Shown in pieces: positions 1-9,469 of a DNA stretch of 64,000 nt. How positions within the stretch are numbered: position 1 is the stretch's first letter; the number at the start of each line of letters is the position of its first letter. The notes beneath the pieces were generated by a model, which was not told the origin of the DNA, did not search any database, and was given only the letters and a program-made list of their open reading frames with translations. The translations under genes and the position numbers were made by a program. Origin of the DNA: Aequorivita sp. UBA3180 (GTDB lineage Bacteria > Bacteroidota > Bacteroidia > Flavobacteriales > Flavobacteriaceae); assembly GCA_002364215.1 (NCBI GenBank), contig DEXQ01000001.1:1-64000 (forward strand). The letters are read 5' to 3'.

Positions 1-413
1 GTGGTTGTGCAACAGGCACAACAACTATACTGCATACCCTACGGGTTACGCAGCATAGCTAAACAGTTGATAACACTATGAATCAACCCAACAACATAGA
101 GAAAATCAAATCTTATTTGATTAATTCGGGTATTAACTATAATATAAAAGCATTCAAGCCAATTCTATGCCGACTGTAAGCCGATTGCATGCCGACCATA
201 AGCAGACTCCATCCGACCACACTTCATAGATACTCCCTAGATACTCCTAGTATATCCCCACCATACCCTAGAGGAGGCTAGGACTAGGTAGCCAAGAAAA
301 TCTCCCATTTGCAAATTCACATCCGCACCCCTCCCATAGCAATTGCCCATTATGGTATTTTAATTAGTTTTAAGTAATTTAGACCTGAAAACCAACCAAC
401 TAATTAAAAAATT
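1..413. other. Non-coding, repeat-rich region
   Basis: No convincing gene is seen here. Positions 4-22 form a perfect hairpin (GTTGTGC, 5-nt loop, GCACAAC). Positions 21-67 contain a longer imperfect stem-loop in which CAACTATACTGC faces GCAGCATAG and a later GTTG. An ATG at 78 opens only a 33-residue frame ending at 179. A degenerate 11-bp tandem repeat (169-222) and a CTAG-rich stretch (237-287) follow. The stem-loop followed by a tiny frame recalls an integron cassette (attC) layout, but attC core sites are not clearly present, so this is only a suggestion. Confidence 0.5.
169..222. repeat. Degenerate 11-bp tandem repeat, about five units
   Basis: Successive units read GCCGACTGTAA, GCCGATTGCAT, GCCGACCATAA, GCAGACTCCAT and a partial CCGACCACAC. 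A period of 11 is not a multiple of three, so this is not a coding repeat. CTAG tetranucleotides recur just downstream (237, 247, 268, 278, 284). Confidence 0.6.
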
Positions 414-1043
414 ATGAAGTCCAGAAATATATCGCTGCTCGCTGGGGTGAGCTATCTAATCATTTTCTTTGCCGCTATCTTTGCCAATTTCTTTGTCCTG
501 GAATCCATACTTCAGGCCCCCGTGGAGACCATTCAGCAAAATTCCCTTACCGTCCGTTTTGGCATCGTGGCCTTTTTGGTAACCGTGCTTTTTGATGTAG
601 TAATTGCCTGGGCTCTTTTTGAGCTCTTCAAAAACCATCCCTTAACGCGTTTGAGCACCTATTTTAGATTGATGCACGCTGCCATTATGGGAGTAGCCAT
701 ATTTGCACTTCCCTTGGCCTTAAGCAAAAACACAGCTGAAGAGATTCTATATCAAGCAGAAATATTCAATACCATTTGGCTTATCGGCCTTTTCTTTTTC
801 GGAATGCATTTAATCCTTCTGAGCAAAATCATAAAAAGACCTCTAATTATTTCACTTTTTCTGATGATTGCCGGCGCCATGTATATGATCGATACGCTTG
901 CCCATTTTCTACTTGAAGATTACGCCTCGTACGCTACCATTATGTTGACTTTGGTAGCCGTTCCGAGTATTTTTGGGGAAATGGCTTTTGCGATTTGGCT
1001 TTTGGCTAAAGGTGGAAAAAATGAAACTTTAAGTGCTGACTAG
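414..1043 (+). CDS. DUF4386-like six-helix membrane protein
   Basis: A 209-residue integral membrane protein. Hydrophobic segments lie at roughly 8-30, 47-70, 83-103, 117-138, 143-163 and 170-196, the six-helix pattern of DUF4386 proteins, whose function is unknown. The ATG follows an A-rich leader (AATTAAAAAATT) typical of genes in this window. The stop is two bases before the next ATG, so the two genes are probably co-transcribed. The family call rests on overall resemblance. Confidence 0.75.
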   Translation: MKSRNISLLAGVSYLIIFFAAIFANFFVLESILQAPVETIQQNSLTVRFGIVAFLVTVLFDVVIAWALFELFKNHPLTRLSTYFRLMHAAIMGVAIFALPLALSKNTAEEILYQAEIFNTIWLIGLFFFGMHLILLSKIIKRPLIISLFLMIAGAMYMIDTLAHFLLEDYASYATIMLTLVAVPSIFGEMAFAIWLLAKGGKNETLSAD

Positions 1044-1045
1044 AA

Positions 1046-1810
1046 ATGAAATTCTTTAGAAAAGTTAGACAAAACCTACTCACTGAAAACAAGTTTACCA
1101 AATATTTGGTCTATGCGCTGGGGGAAATTGTTTTGGTAGTAATAGGTATTTTAATTGCATTGGGCATCAACAATACCAATGAACAACGAAAACTTGCCGC
1201 TGTGGAGCAGACCTATTTAGTGGGTCTTCGGGACGAATTTCAGACAAGCAAGCTAAAATTGCAGGAGTTGATAAACGTAAACCAGCAGAATTACCTAGGA
1301 GCCAAAACATTGTTAGGATATATCGCCAACCCAACCCAAAGTCCCACCGAACTACAATTTTCCAGCTTATTGTACACCACTTTTTCTGCAGCAATAGATT
1401 TTAATCCCAATAATTCCCTTCTTTATGAAATGGTGAATTCGGGCAATTTAAAAAACATCTCCAATGCCGAGTTGCGCAGGCAACTCACCAATTGGATTTC
1501 ACGAATGGAAGACATTTCGCGACAGGAGGCAGAGCTGGGAGTGCAGCGCGAAAAAGTTTTGGATATGTTCAAAAACGATGCACACAGTTTGGGCACCATT
1601 TTTAAGCACGCAGGCGTTTACAATGAATTGGGTTTGCCGAAAACCGAAAATGAAACAAGCAACCTGCGCTTATTGCAATCCACTGCCTTTGAAAATAACA
1701 TTCTAATGTTTATCATCACCAGCTATGCCACCGAAAAAGCCCACTATGACCCATTGATGAAGCATCTGAATGATATTCTAAGCTTGTTGGAAAAAGAAAT
1801 AGAGTGCTAA
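1046..1810 (+). CDS. DUF6090-family membrane-anchored protein
   Basis: A 254-residue protein with the N-terminal pattern common in flavobacterial DUF6090 proteins: a short basic segment (MKFFRKVRQNLL), then one transmembrane helix at about 24-43 ending in LIALGINN. The rest is predicted helical, soluble and probably periplasmic. Function is unknown. It starts two bases after the DUF4386-like gene. Its 3' end faces the convergent helicase gene across a 35-bp gap. Confidence 0.75.
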   Translation: MKFFRKVRQNLLTENKFTKYLVYALGEIVLVVIGILIALGINNTNEQRKLAAVEQTYLVGLRDEFQTSKLKLQELINVNQQNYLGAKTLLGYIANPTQSPTELQFSSLLYTTFSAAIDFNPNNSLLYEMVNSGNLKNISNAELRRQLTNWISRMEDISRQEAELGVQREKVLDMFKNDAHSLGTIFKHAGVYNELGLPKTENETSNLRLLQSTAFENNILMFIITSYATEKAHYDPLMKHLNDILSLLEKEIEC

Positions 1811-1845
1811 TTGACTATTTTATATTACTTTAGAAATACTGAGAG

Positions 1846-3126
1846 CTATCTTCTTCCTCTACCCTTACTCGATTTGTTATTTTGGCTTCTAGCGTGATTA
1901 TTCACTTTTGTCCCAGAATTTCGTCCCCTGCTGTGACGCTGCGCCTTTTGGCGTTTCTTTTCTTCCTCGGCTTCTTTAACATCGGCCAAGGTTTCGGTAG
2001 GTTGAAAGTTTGGAAGGGTTTTGGGTTGAAGACGCTCCCCTATCAATTTTTCAATATCCTTTAAATAGCCAACTTCATCGAGGCTTACCAAAGAAAGGGC
2101 TTCGCCACTGGCTCCCGCCCTGCCGGTTCTTCCAATACGGTGAACGTAGTCTTCAGATACATTTGGGAGTTCAAAATTGATAACGTGCGGCAACAAAGGA
2201 ATATCCAAGCCACGCGCTGCGATATCAGTTGCAACCAAAACGCGCACTTTCCCTTCTTTAAATCCTGAAAGCGCTCTTGTACGCGCCCCCTGGCTCTTAT
2301 TTCCGTGGATGGCTGCTGAAGTGATTTTTGCTTTTTCCAGTTTTTCACTTAAACGGTTGGCACCGTGCTTTGTTCTTGTAAAAACCAAAACCTGTTGCCA
2401 GTTTCCTTCGGAAATAAGTTTTATGATTAAATCTGTTTTTTGGGCTTTGTCAACCCTATAAACGGTTTGGTCAATTTTTTCAACCGTGGTGTTTTCTGGC
2501 GTGGCCTCCACCAAAACAGGATGGTGCAAAAATTCGCTTGCCAGTTTTTTTATTTCCTTTGAAAAAGTTGCCGAGAATAGCAAATTCTGCCTTTTTGAAG
2601 GTAGCAATGCAAGTATCTTTTTAATATCGCGCAGAAAGCCCATATCGAGCATTCTATCGGCTTCATCCAATACGAGTATTTCCACCTTTGAAAGCGACAG
2701 TGCGTTTTGGCTTTCCAAATCGAGCAACCTGCCCGGCGTTGCCACTAAAATATCCACACCATTGCGCAATGCACGAATTTGTGGATTTGCACCCACGCCA
2801 CCAAAAATAACAGTGGAACGGAGGTCGGTAAATTCGCTATATTCCTTAAACTCATCCTGCACTTGTGCGGCGAGTTCACGGGTTGGGGTTAATATCAATG
2901 CGCGAACGGGACGTTTTCTGAAAGCTGGCTCATTATTTAAAATCTGTAGCATTGGCAATGCAAAACCAGCGGTTTTTCCACTTCCGGTTTGTGCCGAGGC
3001 AAGAACATCTTTTCGTTCTAAAATTAAAGGGATTGCTTTTTGTTGAATTGCCGAAGGCGTTTCATATCCTTTTTGGCTGATAGCTTTCAGCAGGGCATTG
3101 GATAGCCCAAGTGATTTAAATGACAT
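1846..3126 (-). CDS. DEAD-box ATP-dependent RNA helicase (RhlE-like)
   Basis: A 426-residue helicase that unwinds RNA duplexes during ribosome assembly or mRNA turnover. Motifs appear in order: Q motif near 22-29, Walker A AQTGSGKT (45-52), PTRELAAQV (81-89), VATPGRL (128-134), DEAD (154-157), SAT (185-187), and HRIGRTGR (329-336). The last 50 residues are Lys/Arg/Ser/Asn-rich (RGRNSGTK, SKGRGRR), a basic RNA-binding tail usual in RhlE-type proteins. It is divergent from the gene at 3157. The exact paralogue cannot be settled from sequence alone. Confidence 0.93.
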   Translation of the reverse strand: MSFKSLGLSNALLKAISQKGYETPSAIQQKAIPLILERKDVLASAQTGSGKTAGFALPMLQILNNEPAFRKRPVRALILTPTRELAAQVQDEFKEYSEFTDLRSTVIFGGVGANPQIRALRNGVDILVATPGRLLDLESQNALSLSKVEILVLDEADRMLDMGFLRDIKKILALLPSKRQNLLFSATFSKEIKKLASEFLHHPVLVEATPENTTVEKIDQTVYRVDKAQKTDLIIKLISEGNWQQVLVFTRTKHGANRLSEKLEKAKITSAAIHGNKSQGARTRALSGFKEGKVRVLVATDIAARGLDIPLLPHVINFELPNVSEDYVHRIGRTGRAGASGEALSLVSLDEVGYLKDIEKLIGERLQPKTLPNFQPTETLADVKEAEEEKKRQKAQRHSRGRNSGTKVNNHARSQNNKSSKGRGRR

Positions 3127-3156
3127 ATATTTATTTAAGTTGTAAGACCGCTGCGC

Positions 3157-3963
3157 TTGGAGATAGTATATCGCGGCGCTTTTAGAATTCGGTCTTTTTT
3201 AAAAACCATTAAAACTAAGAAGACGGTTTTAATAAGTGGCGAAGGTACGGCTAATTTTCTGCGTGGGGGATTTTATAATCAAATTGAGAAGTTTTGCTAT
3301 AAAAATAGTATTATTGAAGTTCAAATTATATCTATGTTCGGTGGCTTTGGAAGTATAAACCATATGATTGTTACACTTCGTAACAACAAAAACTTGCTTC
3401 CCGCAAAGCGCTCTTTATTTAAGAACAGAGATTACAGCACTATAAAGAACGAGTACTTCAATACCGTGGGCGATGCTTTCAATATAAAAAAGGCAACTCC
3501 AAAACAGCTACTTGCAATACGAAAGGAGATTATCAAAAAGCGTAAAAATGAAGCCCGCAGATCTATTCTTCTTTTAGGCATTGGTATTCCGCTGATTGTT
3601 TTGGGGCTCTATTTTACTTTCCATAATTTCCGGTTTGGCTTTCCCAATGTAAAAACCACCCAAGAAATCTCCCTTGAAAATGATGATGAGGAAAAATATT
3701 ATTTCTATTTGGAAGATGGCGACAAATGGTTACAAAAAAGAAATTACTACAACGCAGTATTTCAATATAAAAAGGCTGTAGCTCTTTATCCTTCAGATTT
3801 TGAAGCCAATTACAGATTGGCATTGGGTTACAGTTACCAGTGCCAGTACGATTTTGAGAATTGCGATAAGGGAATGCAACTTATTTTAAAACTGGAAAAG
3901 GAGTTTCCCGACAATAAAAATATTCAAGACGTAAAAGCCATTTTTGTGCATTGGGGAGAGTAA
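3157..3963 (+). CDS. Membrane protein with C-terminal TPR-like region, unknown function
   Basis: A 268-residue protein I do not recognise. Residues 1-80 form a soluble, beta-rich, glycine-containing segment. A transmembrane helix follows at about 131-153 (SILLLGIGIPLIVLGLYF). The C-terminal region (about 180-265) looks like one or two TPR units (YYNAVFQYKKAVALYPSDFEANYRLALGYS). No ATG lies near the beginning; the start used is TTG at 3157, and the first in-frame ATG is at 3334. A stop at 3136 limits any extension. The N-terminus is therefore uncertain. Confidence 0.6.
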   Translation: MEIVYRGAFRIRSFLKTIKTKKTVLISGEGTANFLRGGFYNQIEKFCYKNSIIEVQIISMFGGFGSINHMIVTLRNNKNLLPAKRSLFKNRDYSTIKNEYFNTVGDAFNIKKATPKQLLAIRKEIIKKRKNEARRSILLLGIGIPLIVLGLYFTFHNFRFGFPNVKTTQEISLENDDEEKYYFYLEDGDKWLQKRNYYNAVFQYKKAVALYPSDFEANYRLALGYSYQCQYDFENCDKGMQLILKLEKEFPDNKNIQDVKAIFVHWGE

Positions 3964-3967
3964 TAGA

Positions 3968-3998
3968 TTTGATTATTGCATTAATCTCCCTATCTTTA
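3968..3998 (+). promoter_or_regulatory. Bacteroidota-type promoter for the sensor kinase gene
   Basis: TTTG (3968-3971) and TATCTTTA (3991-3998) are separated by 19 bp, matching the -33/-7 pattern of the Bacteroidota housekeeping sigma factor. The ATG at 4028 lies 30 bp downstream. Confidence 0.6.
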
Positions 3999-4027
3999 TA
4001 ATCAACTAACAACCAATCATCATAAAA

Positions 4028-5905
4028 ATGAAACGACTATTACTCTTAGCAGTACTAGCTTGCGTTTCGTGGAGCAGTCTTCCCCAAACTTCTTCCCAGA
4101 CACAAGAAGACACGCTTAAAACTTCCGCTTCGGAAATAATTCCAATAGCTGAAGATACCCTTCAGCAATACGGAAATTTCAAAAAAACTATTCAACTTTC
4201 CAAAAAGAACAAGGAGTTCAAAACCCTGGGCGAAGCCTATATTGGTTTGGCGCAATGGCACGAGGACCACACCGTGCTGGATTCTTCCATCATTTATTTG
4301 AAAAAGGCCATTTCGCTTTATGAAAAACAGGAAATGACAAAAGAGTTGGCCGAAACCTACCTTTTATTGGTAACAAACTACAGCGGCACCGCTGAATATG
4401 ACAAAGGATCAGAAACTGTTTTTAAAGCCTTGGCACTTTATGAAAAATTAGGCGATCAGCAGGGCGTCGCACAGTGCTATACAAAAATATGCGACCTGCT
4501 TTATTATTCAGACAGTTATGCCGAAGGAGCCGAATACTGCAAAAAGGCCATCGCCATCCAAGAAAAAAATGGTTATGAGGAAGACTTAGCTCTCTCTTAT
4601 CGGCGGCTTGCGGAAAACCAATTATTTTTGGGCGATCTGGATGAAAGCTTGGCAAACATGAACCAAGCCATCAATCTTTATAAAAAAATTGGCGAAACGG
4701 GTCCACCAATTTTAGCCTGCTATAACGGCCGCGGAAACATCTATAAATATATGGAACGTTATGAGGAAGCCATTGAAGATTACAATCGTTGTTACGAAGG
4801 CGCAAAAGCAATTGGGCTGGAACGCTATATGATGCCCCCAACGGCAAATATTGGGCACGTGTATTTATTACAGGGAAAATATGCCGAGGCCCTACCCTAC
4901 AATTTAAGGGCAATAGAGATTATGAAACGCATAGGCAACTCAAAAAACCTGTGGGAAAACTATATGCACGTTTCAAATATTTATAGTGAACTTGGCGATT
5001 ATAAAAACGCGCTGGAATACCACGAACTTTATGAACAGGGCCATTCAGAATATCTAAACACTATAATTGCTCGCAAGGACAGCGAACTACAGGTAAAATA
5101 CGAAACTGCTCAAAAGGATTTGGCAATTTTGGACAAGGAAGCAAAAATTGCACAACAACGAAAAACCCAATGGCTCTACATTGGCATTGCGGGATTGTTG
5201 GCTGTTATTCTCTTCGGAATGTATTTTACACTGAAAAATATCCGCAAGAAAAGAAAGGCACTGGTTGTTTTGAATAGTGAGCTCGACGCAAAAAATAGAC
5301 AAAATGAGCTGCTACTTAAAGAAATACACCACCGCGTAAAAAACAATCTGGAAATGGTGAAAAGTCTCATCGCGCTGCAATCAGCAAAATTAGAAGACGG
5401 CGCCAGCAAAGAAGCTATGCTCGCCAGCCAAAACCGCGTGCAGAGCATGGGTATTATTCACCAAAAATTGTATCAAGGTGAAAACTTGGGCAGTATTGAA
5501 ATGAAGGATTATTTCATCAATTTAGGCGAAGGTGTATTGGACACTTTCAATGCAGAAGAAAAAGTAAAGATAGAATGCGCAATGGACGATTTGAATCTGG
5601 ATGTGGATACCGCCGTACCAATCGGGCTAATTGTAAACGAACTTTTAACAAATGCCCTGAAATATGCCTTTCCCGAAGGGGCAAAAGGACAAATCAACAT
5701 TAGCCTCATTAAAGAGGATGATGATCTTTTGCTGAAAGTTACGGACAACGGCATTGGTAAAACTGAAGGCTCCAAACCCAAAGGAACAGGCTTTGGCACC
5801 CAATTAATTCAGTTATTGACACAACAATTAAACGGCACCGTTTCCGAAGATTACAATAACGGCACTGCAGTATTTTTCAATTTTAAAAACTTTAAAACCG
5901 CTTAA
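4028..5905 (+). CDS. TPR-containing sensor histidine kinase (HisKA_2 type)
   Basis: A 625-residue membrane sensor kinase. A signal-like N-terminus (1-22) precedes a periplasmic array of about seven TPR units (roughly 45-350). A coiled segment and one transmembrane helix follow (382-402). The cytoplasmic part begins with a HisKA_2 H-box (EIHHRVKNNL; His434/435) and ends in an HATPase_c domain with an N-box (NELLTNALKYAF) and glycine boxes (DNGIG, GTGFGTQLI). The stop codon overlaps the next start (TAATG), so kinase and regulator are translationally coupled. The ligand sensed by the TPR region is unknown. Confidence 0.92.
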   Translation: MKRLLLLAVLACVSWSSLPQTSSQTQEDTLKTSASEIIPIAEDTLQQYGNFKKTIQLSKKNKEFKTLGEAYIGLAQWHEDHTVLDSSIIYLKKAISLYEKQEMTKELAETYLLLVTNYSGTAEYDKGSETVFKALALYEKLGDQQGVAQCYTKICDLLYYSDSYAEGAEYCKKAIAIQEKNGYEEDLALSYRRLAENQLFLGDLDESLANMNQAINLYKKIGETGPPILACYNGRGNIYKYMERYEEAIEDYNRCYEGAKAIGLERYMMPPTANIGHVYLLQGKYAEALPYNLRAIEIMKRIGNSKNLWENYMHVSNIYSELGDYKNALEYHELYEQGHSEYLNTIIARKDSELQVKYETAQKDLAILDKEAKIAQQRKTQWLYIGIAGLLAVILFGMYFTLKNIRKKRKALVVLNSELDAKNRQNELLLKEIHHRVKNNLEMVKSLIALQSAKLEDGASKEAMLASQNRVQSMGIIHQKLYQGENLGSIEMKDYFINLGEGVLDTFNAEEKVKIECAMDDLNLDVDTAVPIGLIVNELLTNALKYAFPEGAKGQINISLIKEDDDLLLKVTDNGIGKTEGSKPKGTGFGTQLIQLLTQQLNGTVSEDYNNGTAVFFNFKNFKTA

Positions 5906-6669
5906 TGGATAAAGTTGTAAAAATTTTGATCGTTGAGGATGAAATGGTTATTGCTGCTAATATTTCTTTGCAATTAAGTGAGCTTGGGTATGAAGTAACG
6001 GGAATTCTGCCACGTGGCGAAGAGGCCATTGCCCATATCCAAATAGACAAGCCAGACATAGTGCTTTTGGACATTCGGCTAAAGGGTGAAATGGACGGTA
6101 TAGAGACTGCTCATGAAATTCAAAAAATTTACAACATCCCCATTATCTATTTAACGGCAAATGCCGATGATGCACATTTTAACCGCGCCAAGGAAACGCA
6201 TCCGTATGCTTTTATTTCAAAACCCTTTAAAAAGTTGGATCTGCAACGTGCCATAGAATTGACGGTTGATAGAATTTCAATAGAAAACGATTCAGAAAAT
6301 GGTATTGGAAACGGGAACGATTTAACCAATAATGGCAGTGCAACAGATTTTATACTAAACGACCGTATTTTCGTTCGCCATAACGAAAAGATGCTGAAAA
6401 TAGACATCAAAGACATCTACTATATTGAAGCCGATCGCAATTATTGCCGCATTTTTTCGCAAGGCCGGGAATATCTTTTGGTTATGACCCTAAAGGATAT
6501 TGACGCAAAACTTCCGCAGAATCATTTTCTCAGAATACACCGCTCTTATATCATCAATATTTCCCAAATAGACGAAGTAGCGGGCACACATGTAGTTATT
6601 GCCAAAAAAGCCATCCCTATGAGTAAAGCAATGCGCACAGAACTTCTTAAACGACTGCAGACTATTTAA
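5905..6669 (+). CDS. LytTR-family response regulator
   Basis: A 254-residue regulator with an N-terminal receiver domain: acidic pocket E11-D12, phospho-acceptor D56 in VLLDIRLKG, T84 and K106 in SKPF. A linker rich in Asn/Gly/Ser (about 128-147) leads to a C-terminal LytTR DNA-binding domain (about 150-254; YYIEADRNYCRIF, FLRIHRSYIINISQI). It overlaps the kinase stop by one base and is almost certainly its partner. LytTR regulators bind direct repeats. Possible targets include the exported-protein locus that starts 145 bp downstream, but no operator was identified. Confidence 0.93.
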   Translation: MDKVVKILIVEDEMVIAANISLQLSELGYEVTGILPRGEEAIAHIQIDKPDIVLLDIRLKGEMDGIETAHEIQKIYNIPIIYLTANADDAHFNRAKETHPYAFISKPFKKLDLQRAIELTVDRISIENDSENGIGNGNDLTNNGSATDFILNDRIFVRHNEKMLKIDIKDIYYIEADRNYCRIFSQGREYLLVMTLKDIDAKLPQNHFLRIHRSYIINISQIDEVAGTHVVIAKKAIPMSKAMRTELLKRLQTI

Positions 6670-6814
6670 TTACCCTTCGGTAAAACAAACTTTCCCTTCG
6701 GACACAAATTAAGTGTGTTCGTCCTTAATCATTTTCAAATTTGTTTGATTGTCAGTTATTTAGATGCACTCCCCACGGCATTTATTTCAACTAACCCTTA
6801 AAACCAAATAAATT

Positions 6815-7339
6815 ATGAAAAGATTATTCTTTTTAGGACTTGCAATAGTCCTTTCCCTGACCGCTTGCCAAAAAACAGAAAAGCGTTATACCCAACAATC
6901 AGTTGAAATTGACACTTACAAAAAAGTGATCGATGCTTATGAAAAACAGGACTGGGAAGCCCTTATGAGCCACTATGCCGATACCGCCAAAATCATGAAC
7001 AATGTAATTGAGAAAGAAGGCAAGACCATAGCCGAAGAGGTAGCTATTGGCAAAGAGGATGCTGCGCTATTTTCCAGTTGGGATTATGTGGACGGTGAAT
7101 CTGAATATGAAATGGTTGTGACCGATAAAGGCCAAACCTGGGTAAATTTCTGGGGCATTTGGAAAGGTACTCTTGCTGCCAATAACAAAACATATACACT
7201 TCCTACACACATCACTGCCCAGTTTGTAGATGGCAAAGTAGTGAAGGAGTTTGGCTATTGGGACGTTTCAAAAATCATGATGGATATTCAAACAATGGAA
7301 CAGGCAGAATTATCTACAATGAAAGATACAATCAATTAA
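6815..7339 (+). CDS. NTF2/SnoaL-like lipoprotein
   Basis: A 174-residue lipoprotein: signal peptide with lipobox SLTAC (Cys18), then one NTF2-like domain (about 30-160) with the typical opening YKKVIDAYEKQDWEALMSHY and a late beta segment (TLPTHITAQFVDGKVVKEFG). NTF2-like domains bind or convert small hydrophobic molecules; nothing shows a specific substrate. It is first in a long plus-strand series of exported proteins and lies 16 bp before the alcohol dehydrogenase gene. Confidence 0.82.
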   Translation: MKRLFFLGLAIVLSLTACQKTEKRYTQQSVEIDTYKKVIDAYEKQDWEALMSHYADTAKIMNNVIEKEGKTIAEEVAIGKEDAALFSSWDYVDGESEYEMVVTDKGQTWVNFWGIWKGTLAANNKTYTLPTHITAQFVDGKVVKEFGYWDVSKIMMDIQTMEQAELSTMKDTIN

Positions 7340-7355
7340 TAAAAAGAATGAAGAC

Positions 7356-8360
7356 ATGAAAGTAAATGGATACGCGGCCATGGAGCCAAAAGAAAAACTA
7401 ACCCCCTATTCCTATGAGTTGGGAGCGATAGGTCCGGAACAGGTAGATATTAAAGTTTCATATTGCGGCATTTGCCATTCCGACTTGAGTATGATAAATA
7501 ATGATTGGGGAATGACACAATATCCCATTGTCCCTGGTCACGAAATAATTGGAGAAGTAATCGCAACAGGCAATGCGGTTAAAAACGTGAAAGTTGGAGA
7601 TAAGGTAGGACTGGGCTGGCAGTCTGGGTCGTGCATGAGCTGTGATCAATGTATGGACGGGCATCATCATCTCTGCTCACAAGGCGAGGCTACTATTGTA
7701 GGTAGAAACGGTGGATTTGCCGACTATGTTCGCGGACATTGGTCTTGGACCATCCCGCTTCCGGATGCTATTGAGATGAGTAAAGCTGGGCCCCTATTGT
7801 GTGGAGGGATTACGGCTTTCAGTCCAATAATTTTAGCAGGAGTAAAACCTACCGATAAGGTTGGCGTAATAGGTATTGGAGGATTGGGACACATGGCCAT
7901 AAAATTCTTAAAACACTGGGGATGTGAGGTTATCGCATTTAGTTCAAATCCGAATAAAAAGAAAGAAATTCTGCAGATGGGAGCCAGTCAAGTAATCAAT
8001 TCAACAGTACCTGAGGAATTAGAAAGCATTGCGGGCAAACTAAATTTTATTTTGAATACCACCAATGTAACATTGGATTGGAATTCATATTTAACCGCAT
8101 TGGCTCCGAAAGGAAGATTCCATACTGTCGGAGCTGTTTTGGAACCTATGGAAATACCTGCATTCAGCATAATTATGGGAGAAAAAACTGTGGGTGGAAG
8201 TCCCATAGGCAGTCCTGCACTAACCAAGACCATGCTTGATTTTTGTGTAAGACACAATATTTATCCAGATGTTGAGGAATTTCCGATGGCAAGGGTAAAT
8301 GAAGCAATTGAACACTTAGAAAATGGTAAAGCTCGATTTAGGGTAGTGTTGAAAAATTAA
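7356..8360 (+). CDS. Zinc-dependent NAD(P) alcohol dehydrogenase (YahK/CAD type)
   Basis: A 334-residue medium-chain dehydrogenase interconverting alcohols and aldehydes. Catalytic-zinc features are CGICHSDL and GHEIIGEV. A structural-zinc cluster has four cysteines in CMSCDQCMDGHHHLC. LLCGGIT supplies the usual later cysteine ligand, and the nucleotide-binding Rossmann loop is GIGGLGHMAIKF. The nearby SSNPNKKKE sequence favours NADP over NAD, as in cinnamyl-alcohol-type enzymes. It is cytoplasmic, unlike most neighbours, and probably acts on an aldehyde generated or imported by the surrounding locus (inference). Confidence 0.9.
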   Translation: MKVNGYAAMEPKEKLTPYSYELGAIGPEQVDIKVSYCGICHSDLSMINNDWGMTQYPIVPGHEIIGEVIATGNAVKNVKVGDKVGLGWQSGSCMSCDQCMDGHHHLCSQGEATIVGRNGGFADYVRGHWSWTIPLPDAIEMSKAGPLLCGGITAFSPIILAGVKPTDKVGVIGIGGLGHMAIKFLKHWGCEVIAFSSNPNKKKEILQMGASQVINSTVPEELESIAGKLNFILNTTNVTLDWNSYLTALAPKGRFHTVGAVLEPMEIPAFSIIMGEKTVGGSPIGSPALTKTMLDFCVRHNIYPDVEEFPMARVNEAIEHLENGKARFRVVLKN

Positions 8361-8496
8361 TAGTTGTTGTTGAAGAAACAGTAACACCGAAGTAATGTAT
8401 TCATGGCTCCACAGGCAGTGTAAGTAAGGAAATTTTCAACCTGTTTGGACTCTTATAAAACCATTTAGCCTCAATTTAATTTTAAAATTCGAAAAT

Positions 8497-9435
8497 ATGA
8501 AAACTGTAGGTATAATAGGCGGTTCAGGCTTTATCGGAAGCTATACGACCAAAAAATTTCTGGAAGAAGGATACAATGTGAAAGTATCTGTTACCGATAT
8601 CAAAAAAAGTGAAAAGTATCAACATCTTTTCAGTTTAGAAAATTCGGACAATCTAAATATCAGCGCACTGAAAGTAGAAGATCTCGAAACTTTAAAAGAC
8701 TTCATCAGTGATTGTGAAATTGTAATACACGGAGGAACGCCTTTTCAGCTAGATGTAAAAGATCCACAAAAAGACCTTTTTGACCCAACCATAAAAGGGA
8801 CCGAAAATTTTCTGGAAGCCATCCAACAAGTACCAATGATTGAGAAGGTCGTTTTTATAGCTTCCGTTGCGGCTTATAACACCAATTTTCCATTGCCTGC
8901 AGAAGGTAAAAAACCGAATGACACTTTTAGCGAAAAAGATACACCTTTTATGAGTGAGGAAAGTCACCCGTATGCACAGGCCAAGTTTATCGCTAATCAA
9001 ACGGTGGAAAAATTTATACAGGAAAATCCAAAACTTTCCTTTGAAATTACTTCGGTTTCGCCTGTTGGGGTTATGGGCAAATCGCTGTCAAATAGGGAAG
9101 ATTCCACCTCAACCAGCTTGCAGTTTTTATTTAAAAACAAAATTGCTCCCAATCCATTTGTACAAATGCTGTATGACACAAACGCAAAAATGGCAGTAGT
9201 AGATGTTAACGATGTTGCGGAAGCAGTTTTTAAAGCTTCAACAACTACTGGGCTCCACGGCAAAAACTATTTGTTGAGCAGCGAAAGCTATCCAGTTAGC
9301 GATATGAGCCTTATGCTAAACCACCAAGCCCCAAAAAACAACGCAAATGTAGTTTATCAAAACACTCTTGCAATGAACGATTTGGGAATGAAATTCAGAC
9401 CTGTTCAAGAAACTTTAAATAACTATTCAAAGTAA
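8497..9435 (+). CDS. NAD(P)-dependent extended SDR (epimerase/dihydroflavonol reductase-like)
   Basis: A 312-residue Rossmann-fold oxidoreductase. The dinucleotide motif GGSGFIGS sits near the N-terminus. The catalytic serine is in FIASVAAY and the YxxxK pair in HPYAQAKFIA. The C-terminal substrate region resembles dihydroflavonol-4-reductase-like proteins. The substrate is unknown. A 136-bp gap follows the alcohol dehydrogenase, so it may have its own promoter, and the next gene starts 34 bp downstream. Confidence 0.87.
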   Translation: MKTVGIIGGSGFIGSYTTKKFLEEGYNVKVSVTDIKKSEKYQHLFSLENSDNLNISALKVEDLETLKDFISDCEIVIHGGTPFQLDVKDPQKDLFDPTIKGTENFLEAIQQVPMIEKVVFIASVAAYNTNFPLPAEGKKPNDTFSEKDTPFMSEESHPYAQAKFIANQTVEKFIQENPKLSFEITSVSPVGVMGKSLSNREDSTSTSLQFLFKNKIAPNPFVQMLYDTNAKMAVVDVNDVAEAVFKASTTTGLHGKNYLLSSESYPVSDMSLMLNHQAPKNNANVVYQNTLAMNDLGMKFRPVQETLNNYSK

Positions 9436-9469
9436 AAATCAAGAATATTAACCAAATAAATATATAAAA

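Noticed and set aside
78..179. 33-residue frame after the stem-loops (MNQPNNIEKIKSYLINSGIN...)
   Set aside because: Too short, no recognisable family, and its stop falls inside the 11-bp tandem repeat; not supported as a gene.
2486..3046. 186-residue frame antisense to the DEAD-box helicase
   Set aside because: Shadow of a strongly conserved gene; Ser/Pro/Thr-rich composition typical of antisense translation.
6670..6683. TTACC-CTTC-GGTAA hairpin after the LytTR gene as a terminator
   Set aside because: Stem of only 5 bp without a T tract.
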